DNA from: VRUE01 sp963716735
GTDB taxonomy: Bacteria; Actinomycetota; Thermoleophilia; Solirubrobacterales; 70-9
Length of the DNA stretch: 64,000 nt
Assembly (NCBI GenBank): GCA_963716735.1
Contig: OY970321.1
Location: forward strand, 248,001 to 312,000
Reading direction: 5' to 3'
Below, one piece after another: positions 48,585 to 56,743 of the stretch. Under the pieces are notes generated by a model. That model searched no databases. It saw nothing but the letters and a program-made list of their open reading frames with translations, and was not told where the DNA came from. Position numbers and translations under genes: made by a program. The first letter of the stretch is position 1; the number at the start of each line of letters is the position of its first letter.

Positions 48585-48850
48585 ACACTCACGATGCGCA
48601 CCGCGCGAGTATCGGCGCCATGCGGGTGGTCGTAGATAACGACGAAGGCACGATCATCGCTGGTCGAACTGACGATACGCCACTGCGCTCGACCGCGGTT
48701 AATCGCTCTGCTCGAATGTTGGTTCTGGATAGCGACCACGACATCGCGTGCCCGAAAATCGCGTTCGCGTATGCGGCCGATTGCATGCTCTGTCCAGAAG
48801 AAGCGGACGAGGCGCTGCGGGGGGCGCCGAGGTTTGACTGATGTAAGCCA
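48572..48850 (-). CDS. DUF4258 protein, toxin-like, no canonical start
   Basis: The minus frame open from 48850 to the TAA at 48572 encodes FFWTEHAIGRIRERDFRARD, then QWRIVSS, DDRAFVVIYDH and TRAVRIVSVWPL, a DUF4258 domain (BrnT/RelE-related fold). No ATG, GTG or TTG lies between the upstream TAG (48851) and the domain. It overlaps the DUF2283 start by 13 bases. Either a rare start is used or the toxin copy is decayed. Confidence 0.65.
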   Translation of the reverse strand, partial: WLTSVKPRRPPQRLVRFFWTEHAIGRIRERDFRARDVVVAIQNQHSSRAINRGRAQWRIVSSTSDDRAFVVIYDHPHGADTRAVRIVSVWPL

Positions 48851-48899
48851 CTAGGACTCAAGCCTCTAGCGATCGATTCTCTCCCCCTAGACACTCGGT

Positions 48900-48905
48900 T
48901 AGGGT
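48900..48905 (+). promoter_or_regulatory. -10-like TAGGGT of the FMN oxidase gene
   Basis: Six bases before GTG 48912; no ribosome site between. Confidence 0.5.
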
Positions 48906-48911
48906 CGCAGC

Positions 48912-50003
48912 GTGATCGACGGGTTGATCAACGTCGCTGACTTCGAGCGGGCCGCGGCTGAGAAGCTTGACGCCGGGGTCGCCGGGTACTTCTTCGGCGG
49001 TGCCGGAGATGGGCTGACGCTTCGGGAGAATGTTGCTGCTTGGTCGGGTTGGCGCTTGCGGCCGCGGGCGCTTGCCGGGCTTGGTGAGTGGTCTGCTGAG
49101 GTGGAGTTGCTGGGTGGGGACGTTTCGATGCCGGTGCTGGTGGCGCCGGTTGCCTACCAGGGGTTGGTCGATCCGGATGGGGAGGAGGCGATGGCTCGGG
49201 CCGCTGCTGCGGAGGGGACCGTCATGTGCCTCTCCACGCTGGCGACGCGGCGGCCCCGACCGGTTGCGGAAGCGGCACCGGGCGGTAGGCGTTGGTTTCA
49301 GCTCTACTGCTTCAAGGACCGGGCAGTGACCCGGGCTCTGATCGAGGAGGCGGTCGATTGTGGCTACGACGCGATCGTCGTCACCGTCGACGCGCCGCGC
49401 GCGGGCAACCGCGAGCGCGACCGGCGGACCGGCTTCAAGATCCCGGCGGAGCTCGGTGTGCCCAACGTGGAAGCGGCGCTTGGCTCAGGCCGAGCGATCA
49501 CGATCGAGGAGACGTTCGAGCTGATGGAACCGGCGCTGACCTGGTCCGACCTGGAAGGGCTGGCCGCCGATTGCAGCGTGCCGGTGCTGGTCAAGGGCAT
49601 CCTGACCGCCGAGGACGCGGCGCTTGCGATCGAGCGCGGCGCCGCAGGCGTCGTCGTCTCCAACCACGGTGGGCGCCAGCTCGATCGCTGCATCGCGACC
49701 GCCGACGCCCTGCCAGAGGTGGTCGACGCGGTCGATAGTCGCGGCACCGTGCTGGTCGATGGTGGCATCCGGCGTGGCGTCGACGTTGCGATCGCGTTGG
49801 CCCTCGGCGCCGACGCGGTGCTGGTCGGCCGGCCCGCGCTCTGGGGGCTCGCGGCCGGAGGCGAGCCCGGTGCCCGCCGGGTGCTGGAGCTGTTGCGCGA
49901 GGAGCTCGAGCTGACGCTCGCTCTCTGTGGCTGCGCCTCGCCGGCCGAGCTCGGCCGCACACACGTGCAGAGAGCACCGGCGGCGTCCGTATATTCGGTC
50001 TGA
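48912..50003 (+). CDS. FMN-dependent alpha-hydroxy-acid oxidase/dehydrogenase
   Basis: 363 residues from GTG 48912. It follows the lactate/glycolate oxidase pattern: NVADFERAAAEKLDAGVAGYF, MPVLVAPVAYQGLVDPDGE, WFQLYCFKDRAV, VTVDAPRAGNRERDRRTGF, VKGILTAEDA, catalytic VVSNHGGRQLD and VLVDGGIRRGVD with GRPALWGLA. The substrate (lactate, glycolate or another 2-hydroxy acid) cannot be told from sequence. Confidence 0.92.
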   Translation: MIDGLINVADFERAAAEKLDAGVAGYFFGGAGDGLTLRENVAAWSGWRLRPRALAGLGEWSAEVELLGGDVSMPVLVAPVAYQGLVDPDGEEAMARAAAAEGTVMCLSTLATRRPRPVAEAAPGGRRWFQLYCFKDRAVTRALIEEAVDCGYDAIVVTVDAPRAGNRERDRRTGFKIPAELGVPNVEAALGSGRAITIEETFELMEPALTWSDLEGLAADCSVPVLVKGILTAEDAALAIERGAAGVVVSNHGGRQLDRCIATADALPEVVDAVDSRGTVLVDGGIRRGVDVAIALALGADAVLVGRPALWGLAAGGEPGARRVLELLREELELTLALCGCASPAELGRTHVQRAPAASVYSV

Positions 50004-50027
50004 GTGACCTGCACCTCGACCTGACCC

Positions 50028-51923
50028 ATGGCCCAGCGGATCCCCAGAGACGAATCGCTGAGCCGCGTGCACGGTGTCGGCGCGCTGTTCTCGGCCGCCT
50101 ACGGCAACGTCGGCTCCTCGATCTACTACGCGCTCGGCGTCACCGCCGCCTTCGCCCTCGGCCTCACGCCGATCGCCTTCGTCATCTCCGGGCTGATCTT
50201 CGCCGCAACCGCCGCGACCTACGCCGAGGCGACGGTGATGTACCCGGAGGCGGGGGGGTCTTCGAGCTTCGCCCGCCATGCCTTCAACGAGCTGGTCAGC
50301 TTCGTCGCCGCCTGGGGACAGATGCTCAACTACACGATCACGGTCGCGATCTCGGCCTACTTCGTGCCCCACTACCTGGCCGTGTTCTGGGAGCCGCTCG
50401 GTCACGCTCCGGGAGACATCATCGGCGGTGCCGTCCTGATCGGGGCCTTGGCGCTGCTCAACATCCGCGGCTCTCAGGAGTCGGCGAAACTCAACCTGAT
50501 CCTCGCCGTCGCCGACCTCGCCACCCAGGTCGTGCTGGTCGGGATCGGCATCGTCCTGGTGCTCAGCCCGGAGATCCTGGTCGACAACGTCCACCTCGGC
50601 GTCGCTCCGACCTGGAGCGACTTTGCCCTCGGCATCGCGGTCGCGATGATCGCCTACACCGGGATCGAGACGATCTCCAACATGGCCGAGGAGGCCAAGG
50701 ACGCCGCGCGGACGATTCCCCGCAGCGTCGGCCTCACGGTCGCAGCGGTGCTCGGTCTCTACCTGCTGATCCCGATCGTGGCGCTCTCGGCGATGCCGGT
50801 GGTCCAGGATGGCGCCGGTCACTACACGACGGCGCTCGGCTCCGAGTTCGCCAGCGATCCGATTCTCGGCATCGTCGAGAACCTCGGTCTCAGCGGCGGC
50901 CTGACCGAAGCGCTGCGCTTCTACGTCGGCATCCTCGCCGCGGTGATCCTGCTGATCGCCACCAACGCCGGCCTGATCGGCGTCTCCCGTCTCACCTACT
51001 CGATGGGCCAGCACCGCCAGCTGCCGGAGGGCCTGCGCCAGGTCCACCCCCGCTACCGCACCCCCTACATCGCGATCCTCGTCTTCGCCGGGCTGGCGAT
51101 GATCACGCTGATCCCGGGCCAGGCCGAATTCCTGGCGACGCTGTACTCGTTCGGCGCGATGCTCTCCTTCACGATCGCCCACGTCTCGGTGATCCAGCTG
51201 CGCCGACGAAAATCGGGGGACGAACGGCCCTGGAAGCCACCGCTCAACTTCCACGCCTTCGGCTTCGAGCTGCCGCTGTCCGCGGTGCTCGGCGGCCTCG
51301 GCACCTTCTTCGCCTGGATCGTGGTGATGACGCTGAACCCGCGCACGCTGGCGGTCGGGGCCGGCTGGATGGCGTTCGGGATCGTCGTCTACGTCCTCTA
51401 CCGCCGCAACCAGAAACTGCCGCTGACCGAGACCGTCAAAGTGGTCACGCCGGAGCCGCTCGGCGTGGAGGAGATCGAGTACCGCAGCATCCTGGTTGCC
51501 TTCGAGGACGGCGAGCCGTTCTCCGAGGAGATGGTCGCGACCGCCATCAAGCTCGCCTCAAAGCGCCGCCGAGGAGTTCACATCCACTCGATGCTGACCG
51601 TACCGACCGATCTGCCGCTGAATGCCGACTTGCGCGACCAGGAAGCCGAAGCGCAGAGCAAGATCGAGCAGGCGAAGCTGATCGGTGGGCAGCGGGTGAC
51701 CGGTCACGTCGAGCGGGTGCGGCCGGCGCAGGCGGGCTACTCGATCTCCGACGAGGCGAACCTGATCAGCGCCGCGGCGATCGTCGTCGGGCTGCGGTAT
51801 CGCAACGGGGCGCCGCTTTACGACAAGACCCTGCAGACGGTTCTGAGCGAGCGACCCTGCCGCGTCCTCGTCGTCTCCGACAGGAGCGTCCAGGGCTCCG
51901 AAGCTGCACCTGTCCTCGCCTAG
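50028..51923 (+). CDS. APC superfamily permease with C-terminal USP-like domain (copy 1)
   Basis: 631 residues: about 12 membrane helices (1-460) and a cytoplasmic tail of about 170 residues. The first helix region GALFSAAYGNVGSSIYYALG has the APC substrate-binding break. The tail (YRSILVAFEDGEPFSEEMVATAIKLA ... CRVLVVSDRS) resembles a universal stress protein domain. This architecture is known in amino-acid permeases and in KimA-type potassium symporters; with two TrkA genes downstream a potassium role is possible but unproven. Confidence 0.85.
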   Translation: MAQRIPRDESLSRVHGVGALFSAAYGNVGSSIYYALGVTAAFALGLTPIAFVISGLIFAATAATYAEATVMYPEAGGSSSFARHAFNELVSFVAAWGQMLNYTITVAISAYFVPHYLAVFWEPLGHAPGDIIGGAVLIGALALLNIRGSQESAKLNLILAVADLATQVVLVGIGIVLVLSPEILVDNVHLGVAPTWSDFALGIAVAMIAYTGIETISNMAEEAKDAARTIPRSVGLTVAAVLGLYLLIPIVALSAMPVVQDGAGHYTTALGSEFASDPILGIVENLGLSGGLTEALRFYVGILAAVILLIATNAGLIGVSRLTYSMGQHRQLPEGLRQVHPRYRTPYIAILVFAGLAMITLIPGQAEFLATLYSFGAMLSFTIAHVSVIQLRRRKSGDERPWKPPLNFHAFGFELPLSAVLGGLGTFFAWIVVMTLNPRTLAVGAGWMAFGIVVYVLYRRNQKLPLTETVKVVTPEPLGVEEIEYRSILVAFEDGEPFSEEMVATAIKLASKRRRGVHIHSMLTVPTDLPLNADLRDQEAEAQSKIEQAKLIGGQRVTGHVERVRPAQAGYSISDEANLISAAAIVVGLRYRNGAPLYDKTLQTVLSERPCRVLVVSDRSVQGSEAAPVLA

Positions 51924-51926
51924 AAT
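51921..51926 (+). promoter_or_regulatory. -10-like TAGAAT of the small membrane protein gene
   Basis: TAGAATCGCCGCCATG: seven-base spacer to ATG 51934. The hexamer overlaps the stop of the preceding permease gene and nearly matches the murE promoter. Confidence 0.6.
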
Positions 51927-51933
51927 CGCCGCC

Positions 51934-52158
51934 ATGTCCTCGCCCGAGCGGATCCACAGCGCCACGATCCGCACCCTCTCCTTCATCTTCGTAGGGCTCG
52001 GCGTCGCAATTCTCGCAAGCACCTTCAGTCACGGCGGCGGTCCACTCTCGCTGGGCGCCCTGATGGGCGTGGCCTTTCTAGCCGTCGGCGTCGCCCGCCT
52101 CTGGCTAAGCGGCGCCTTCCGCGGGTGGCGGAGGGGGAGGGGGGGTTCGGACGGGTGA
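51934..52158 (+). CDS. small two-helix membrane protein, hypothetical
   Basis: 74 residues with two hydrophobic segments (about 16-34 and 40-60) and an Arg/Gly-rich tail (GWRRGRGGSDG) that is encoded by one arm of a hairpin at 52129. The family is not recognised. It sits between the two APC permease genes and overlaps the second one's start, so it may be an accessory subunit. Confidence 0.65.
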   Translation: MSSPERIHSATIRTLSFIFVGLGVAILASTFSHGGGPLSLGALMGVAFLAVGVARLWLSGAFRGWRRGRGGSDG

Positions 52159-52184
52159 GTCCGCTAACCCCCCCTCCCCCTCCG
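52129..52184 (+). promoter_or_regulatory. strong hairpin with stop and start codons in its loop
   Basis: Perfect 19-bp arms (52129-52147 and 52166-52184), very G/C-rich, plus an inner 5-bp stem CGGAC/GTCCG closing the loop GGGTGA. The loop holds GTG 52155, the likely start of the second permease, and the TGA of the small protein (52156-52158). Such a structure would hide the start unless the upstream gene is being translated. Confidence 0.7.
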
Positions 52185-54194
52185 ACAGGACCCGCGGCCG
52201 ATGGCTCCCATGAGCCGCACGAGCAACCGGACCAACCCGAACAACAACGCCCCCGCCTAGAACCCCTGCTAACCCGCGGCCTGGGCGTCCCCGGCCTCTT
52301 CGCCGCCGTCTACTCCGCCGTCGGCTTCTCGATCTACTTCTCGCTCGGCGTCGTCGCCGACCGCGGCCTCGGCCTGACGCCGCTGATCTTCCTCGCCGCG
52401 GGGCTGCTCTTCGTGCTGACCACGCTCAGCTACGTCGAGGGGGGCGCGATGATCCGCGAGCGCGGGGGGTCGTCGAGCTTCGCCCGCCACGCCTTCAACG
52501 AGCTGATCGCCTTCATCGCCGGCTGGGCGATCTTGATCGACTACCTGATCGTCGCCGCGCTAGCGGCGATCTCGGTTCCCCATTATCTGGAGCCGGTCGC
52601 CCAGGATCTCTCCAAGCCGGGCTGGGAGATCGGCGTCGCCGGCCTGGTGATCGTCGCTGCCTGCGGGCTCAACATCCTCAACATCACCGGGCGCGGGCGG
52701 GCGCGCACGCTCAGCGTGCTGGCCCTCGCCGACGTCGCCCTGCAGCTTGCGGTGATTGGCGTCGGTGCGCTCGCGGTCCTGCACCCCGACCGCCTCACCG
52801 ACCAGATCCACCTCTTCACCGACCCGAGCCTCGAGGACATCGTCTACGCGTCGGTGGTGGCGATGCTCGCCTATGCCGGGATCGAGGCCGCCTCCGACCT
52901 GGCGCCCGACATCGACGTCAAGCCACGTGACCTGAAGCGGATCGTCTCGGTGGGAGCCGTGGCCGTGCCCCTCATCTACGCCGGGATGGCGGCGATCGCG
53001 CTGATGGCGGTGCCGGTCGTCGCCGGACCGCAAGGCCCCGAGACCGCACTCGGTGGCGAATTCGTCGAGGCACCGGTGCTGGGGGTCGTCTCCGCCTACC
53101 ACCCGGCCTGGGTTGCGGACGCGATGCGGTGGGTGGTGGCCCTGGTCGCCGCCCCGGTGCTCTTCTGGGCCGCGACGACGGCGATGCTCGGCGTCTCCCG
53201 TCACATCTACACGCTGGCGATCAACCGCCAGATCCCCAGCTGGCTCGGCAAGCTCAACGGTCGCTACGCGACGCCGCACGTCGCGATCGGGCTCTCCGGC
53301 CTGATCGCGATCGGCCTGATCGCGCCCACCGACGTCAAGCTGCTGGCCGGGCTCTACGCCTTCGGGGCGATGCTGGCGATCACCATCGCCCACCTCTCGA
53401 TCCTGCGGCTGCGCGTCTCCGAGCCCGATCGGACCCGCCCCTTCCGGGTGCCCTGGAGCGTCTCCTGGCGCGGCGCTCAGCTGCCCTTGCCGACGCTCTT
53501 CGCCGCCCTGCTCAGCGCCCTGGCGTTTCTCAGCGTCCTCGCCTTCCACGACCGGGCGCGCTGGGTCGGTGGCGGCTGGATGCTGTTCGGCCTCGTCTTC
53601 TACGTCGTCTACCGCAAGGTCTTCGAGGGGACCACGCTTACCCGGCGGGTCTCGGTGACCGAGCGGGCACTGACCAAGCAGGTCCCCAAGGTCGAATACG
53701 GCAACATCCTCGTGCCGGTGTTCGGGACCACGCTCGACGACGACATCGTCGCCACGGCGGGGCGCCTCGCCGCCGCCGAGCACGAGGGCGACGGCGAAGT
53801 CGACGAGACCCACCTTGCGATCGTCTACGTGCTCAGGGTGCCACTGACCCTGCCACTTGACGCCGATCTGCCCCGCGAGCAGGAGCAAGAGGCGCTGCAC
53901 GCGATCGAGCGTGCCCGCGAAGTCGGCGAAGAGTACGAGGACGTGAGGGTGACGGCGTCGGTTACGAGGGCGCGCGAGGTCGGCGCCGGGATCGTCGAGG
54001 CGGCGCGGCGCGGCGGCGTCGAAGCGATCGTGGTCGGGGCAGAGCCCCCGAGCAAGATCCGTGGGGGTGCGACCCTCGGTGGGATCGGCGCCCCCAGGCC
54101 GGCCGAGATCGGTGCCGCGACCGAGTACGTCCTGAAGAAGGCGCCTTGCCAGGTCCTGCTGACTGCGCCTCCGGAGCAGGCCCCCTCCATCTAG
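52155..54194 (+). CDS. APC superfamily permease with C-terminal USP-like domain (copy 2)
   Basis: About 679 residues from GTG 52155 (GTG 52125 also in frame). A Pro/Glu-rich N-terminal tail, then about 12 membrane helices (GLFAAVYSAVGFSIYFSLGV first) and a USP-like tail (YGNILVPVFGTTLDDDIVATAGRLA ... GVEAIVVGAEPPSK). It is a diverged paralogue of copy 1: GGSSSFARHAFNEL is identical in both. The two may form a pair with different affinity or regulation. Confidence 0.85.
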   Translation: MSPLTPPPPPTGPAADGSHEPHEQPDQPEQQRPRLEPLLTRGLGVPGLFAAVYSAVGFSIYFSLGVVADRGLGLTPLIFLAAGLLFVLTTLSYVEGGAMIRERGGSSSFARHAFNELIAFIAGWAILIDYLIVAALAAISVPHYLEPVAQDLSKPGWEIGVAGLVIVAACGLNILNITGRGRARTLSVLALADVALQLAVIGVGALAVLHPDRLTDQIHLFTDPSLEDIVYASVVAMLAYAGIEAASDLAPDIDVKPRDLKRIVSVGAVAVPLIYAGMAAIALMAVPVVAGPQGPETALGGEFVEAPVLGVVSAYHPAWVADAMRWVVALVAAPVLFWAATTAMLGVSRHIYTLAINRQIPSWLGKLNGRYATPHVAIGLSGLIAIGLIAPTDVKLLAGLYAFGAMLAITIAHLSILRLRVSEPDRTRPFRVPWSVSWRGAQLPLPTLFAALLSALAFLSVLAFHDRARWVGGGWMLFGLVFYVVYRKVFEGTTLTRRVSVTERALTKQVPKVEYGNILVPVFGTTLDDDIVATAGRLAAAEHEGDGEVDETHLAIVYVLRVPLTLPLDADLPREQEQEALHAIERAREVGEEYEDVRVTASVTRAREVGAGIVEAARRGGVEAIVVGAEPPSKIRGGATLGGIGAPRPAEIGAATEYVLKKAPCQVLLTAPPEQAPSI

Positions 54195-54197
54195 TAT
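54192..54197 (+). promoter_or_regulatory. -10-like TAGTAT of the first trkA-type gene
   Basis: Exactly seven bases before GTG 54205, overlapping the previous stop codon. Confidence 0.55.
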
Positions 54198-54204
54198 CCG
54201 CAGC

Positions 54205-54645
54205 GTGTTCATTCTGATCGTCGGTTGCGGAAGAGTCGGCTCCTCTGTCGCGCGGAGCATGCTGAGCGAGGGTCACGACGTCTCCTGCCTGGACGAGGAC
54301 CCCGAGTCCCACACCAGGCTCGAGGTCGGCCTCGACAAGGGCTGGGAGGACCTCGGCGGTCGCTTCACGGTCGGTACCGGCCTCGAGACCGACGCCTTGG
54401 TGGCCGCCGGGATCGAGACCGCGGACGCCTTCATCGCCGCCACTAACGGCGACAACACGAACATCGTCATCGCCCAGATCGCCCAGCGGCGCTACGAGGT
54501 TCCGACCGTGATCGCGCGGATCCTCGACCCGCTGCGAGCGGAGTGGTACCGCCAGCAGGGCCTGCACACGATTTGCCCGACGCGGGTCGCGATCGACATG
54601 TTGGAGAGCGCCGTCCGCGAGGGCGCCCAGCGCGAGGTCGCCTGA
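54205..54645 (+). CDS. TrkA-N (RCK) domain protein, short form
   Basis: 146 residues from GTG 54205. FILIVGCGRVGSSVARSMLSEGHDVSCLDEDP is the Rossmann NAD site; FIAATNGDNTNIVIAQIAQ follows. It has only the RCK N-domain and no TrkA-C domain. Together with the full TrkA next to it, it should form a regulatory ring for a K+ transporter. Confidence 0.88.
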   Translation: MFILIVGCGRVGSSVARSMLSEGHDVSCLDEDPESHTRLEVGLDKGWEDLGGRFTVGTGLETDALVAAGIETADAFIAATNGDNTNIVIAQIAQRRYEVPTVIARILDPLRAEWYRQQGLHTICPTRVAIDMLESAVREGAQREVA

Positions 54646-54647
54646 GC

Positions 54648-55328
54648 ATGTACATCATCGTCGTCGGAGCGGGGAAGGTCGGTTGGAACCTGGCCCGCGA
54701 GCTGCTTGAAAAGAACCACGAGGTGACGGTGATCGAGAGCAACCGCCGCCGCTACCTGACCGTCGAGCAGGAGCTCGAGCACAACGTCACCTACGGCGAC
54801 GCCTCCGAGCTCTGGGTGCTTGAGCGGGCAGGCATCCAGCGCGCCGACATGGTGATCGCGGTCACCGGCGACGACGAGGACAACATGCTGATCTGCCAGG
54901 TCGCCCGCGAGAAGTACGAGGTGGCGCAGATCATCGCCCGCGTGAACAACCCTCGCAACCGGCCGCATTTCGACCTGCTCGGCGTGAAGCCGTCAGTCTC
55001 CGCCACCGACCTGATCCTTCGTCTACTCGAGCACGAGGTGCCTGAGTACGGGCTCGTCCACCTGCTCGACCTGCAGGAGGAGCAGCTGGAGATCATCGAG
55101 ATGTTGCTCGGCAAGGACTCCAGCGTCACCGGCCGCCGCGTCGGCGACCTCTCCATGCCCGAAGGAAGCCTGTTGATCTCGGTGTTGCGAGCGGGCAAGG
55201 GTTTCGTTCCCAATGCCGACACCGTCCTGGAGGTCGGGGACGAGGTGCTGGCCGTGCTCGATCCTGGCCGCGAGGATGAACTCAAGGAGCTCTTCGGACC
55301 GGCTGCCGGCGGCAACGGGACCGGCTGA
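54648..55328 (+). CDS. trkA: TrkA-type K+ transport regulator, full length
   Basis: 226 residues from ATG 54648, two bases after the preceding stop. RCK_N (YIIVVGAGKVGWNLARELLEKNHEVTVIE; VTGDDEDNMLICQVAREKY) and RCK_C (SLLISVLRAGKGFVPNADTVLEVGDEVLAVLDP). No TrkH/KtrB channel gene lies in the window; the only transporters adjacent are the two APC permeases. Confidence 0.9.
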   Translation: MYIIVVGAGKVGWNLARELLEKNHEVTVIESNRRRYLTVEQELEHNVTYGDASELWVLERAGIQRADMVIAVTGDDEDNMLICQVAREKYEVAQIIARVNNPRNRPHFDLLGVKPSVSATDLILRLLEHEVPEYGLVHLLDLQEEQLEIIEMLLGKDSSVTGRRVGDLSMPEGSLLISVLRAGKGFVPNADTVLEVGDEVLAVLDPGREDELKELFGPAAGGNGTG

Positions 55329-55331
55329 GCA

Positions 55332-56564
55332 ATGGCCGAGCGCGAGGTCGACTTCCTCTTGGTCGGCGGCGGCATGGGCTCGGCGCACTGCGCGGCGGAG
55401 TTGCGCAAGCGCGGGGCGGAGGGCTCGATCCTGTTGGCCGGGCGTGAGCCGGAGCCGCCCTATGAAAGACCGCCCCTCTCGAAGGAGTACATGCGGGGAG
55501 AGGTGAGCCGCGCCGACGCCTACGTCAACCCGCCTGGCTGGTACGAGGAGAACGGGGTCGAGTTGCTGACCGGCGTCAACGCGATGTCGCTCGATCCGGT
55601 GGCGCGTACGGCAAAGCTGCAGGGCGGGGAGGAGGTTGCCTTCGACAAGGCGCTGCTCGCCACCGGGGCGATGGTCAATATCTTGCGCGTCGAGGGCGCT
55701 GAGAACGAGGGCATCCACTACCTGCGTGCCTTCGGCAACTCCGACGCGATCCGCGCCGACGCCGAGGCGGCCGAGCACGTCGTCCTGATCGGCGGCAGCT
55801 ACATCGGCACCGAGGTCGCCGCCTCGCTGACCGCGAAGGGCGTCAAGTGCACGATCGTGATGATGGAGGACGTGGCGCTCTCGCGGGTCTTCGGCGAGGA
55901 CGCCGGGCGCTGGTTTCAGGGGACGCTCGAAGACCACGGCGTCACCGTCCACGCCGGAGAGGAGCTGGAGGCCTTCGAGGGCGACGGCCGGGTCAAGGCC
56001 GTGCTGACCAAGAGCGGTATGGCGATCGAGTGCGACACGGTCGTGGTCGGTGCCGGCGTGCGTCCCGACGCGATGCTCGCCCAGCGCGCCGGGCTCGACG
56101 TCGACGACGGGATCGTCTGCGACTCCAAGCTGGCCACGTCCGTCGAGGGCATCTACGCCGCGGGTGACTGCTGCTCCTACGACAGCGTCGTCCACGGCCG
56201 GCGCATCCGGGTCGAGCACTGGGACGTGGCGATGCAGCAGGGCATGCACGTCGCCGCCAACATGCTCGGCGAGGACCGCGACTACGACGTCGTCCCCTAC
56301 TTCTTCAGCGACCTCGCCGACTGGGCGAGCCTCGAGTACGTCGGTCCGGCGGCCGAGTGGGACGAGGAGATCTGGCGGGGCGACCGCGACGGCGGCGAGT
56401 TCTCGGTCTGGTATCTGAAGGACGGCAGGGTCGCCGGTGCGCTCAGCGTCGGCCGCTCCGAAGATCTCGCCGAGGCGCGCCGCATGCTCGCCGACGGCGT
56501 CGACGTCTCCGCCGCCCGCGAGCTGATCGCCGACTCCGGCAGCGACCTGGGCGAAATCTCCTGA
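55332..56564 (+). CDS. FAD/NAD(P)-dependent oxidoreductase, ferredoxin reductase-like
   Basis: 410 residues. FAD motif FLLVGGGMGSAHCAAELRKRG, PPYERPPLSKEY, second Rossmann motif HVVLIGGSYIGTEVAASL, and EGIYAAGDCCSYDSVVHGR. A C-terminal reductase domain (VEHWDVAMQQGMHVAANML) is as in rubredoxin/ferredoxin reductases and AIFs. Its electron acceptor is not encoded nearby. Confidence 0.9.
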   Translation: MAEREVDFLLVGGGMGSAHCAAELRKRGAEGSILLAGREPEPPYERPPLSKEYMRGEVSRADAYVNPPGWYEENGVELLTGVNAMSLDPVARTAKLQGGEEVAFDKALLATGAMVNILRVEGAENEGIHYLRAFGNSDAIRADAEAAEHVVLIGGSYIGTEVAASLTAKGVKCTIVMMEDVALSRVFGEDAGRWFQGTLEDHGVTVHAGEELEAFEGDGRVKAVLTKSGMAIECDTVVVGAGVRPDAMLAQRAGLDVDDGIVCDSKLATSVEGIYAAGDCCSYDSVVHGRRIRVEHWDVAMQQGMHVAANMLGEDRDYDVVPYFFSDLADWASLEYVGPAAEWDEEIWRGDRDGGEFSVWYLKDGRVAGALSVGRSEDLAEARRMLADGVDVSAARELIADSGSDLGEIS

Positions 56565-56619
56565 CGAGAGGGCCTGCGCACCCTCGCGCACGCCGCCGGA
56601 TATCCTCAAGGCAGTTCGT

Positions 56620-56691
56620 TGCGCCCTGGTGTAATTGGCAACACGCCAGCCTCTGGAGCTGGATTTCGGGGTTCGAGTCCCTGGGGCGCAG
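56620..56691 (+). tRNA. tRNA-Gln (anticodon CTG)
   Basis: A cloverleaf can be drawn: 7-bp acceptor TGCGCCC/GGGCGCA, D-arm region with GGTGTAATTGGCAACAC, anticodon arm CCAGC-CTCTGGA-GCTGG with anticodon CTG, and T-arm CGGGG-TTCGAGT-CCCTG. The discriminator base is G at 56691. CCA is not encoded. Confidence 0.92.
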
Positions 56692-56730
56692 TTCGCGAAA
56701 CCTCCTGCAAAGCTCGTCTAGTCGCTCTGC

Positions 56731-56736
56731 TACCTT
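56731..56736 (+). promoter_or_regulatory. -10-like TACCTT of the lipoprotein gene
   Basis: Seven bases before ATG 56744, no ribosome site. Confidence 0.5.
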
Positions 56737-56743
56737 CGCGGCG

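Noticed and set aside
49485..51254. 589-codon minus-strand frame opposite the FMN oxidase and permease 1
   Set aside because: Mirror of the third-position GC bias; composition is His/Asp/Arg-rich and it overlaps two well-identified genes.
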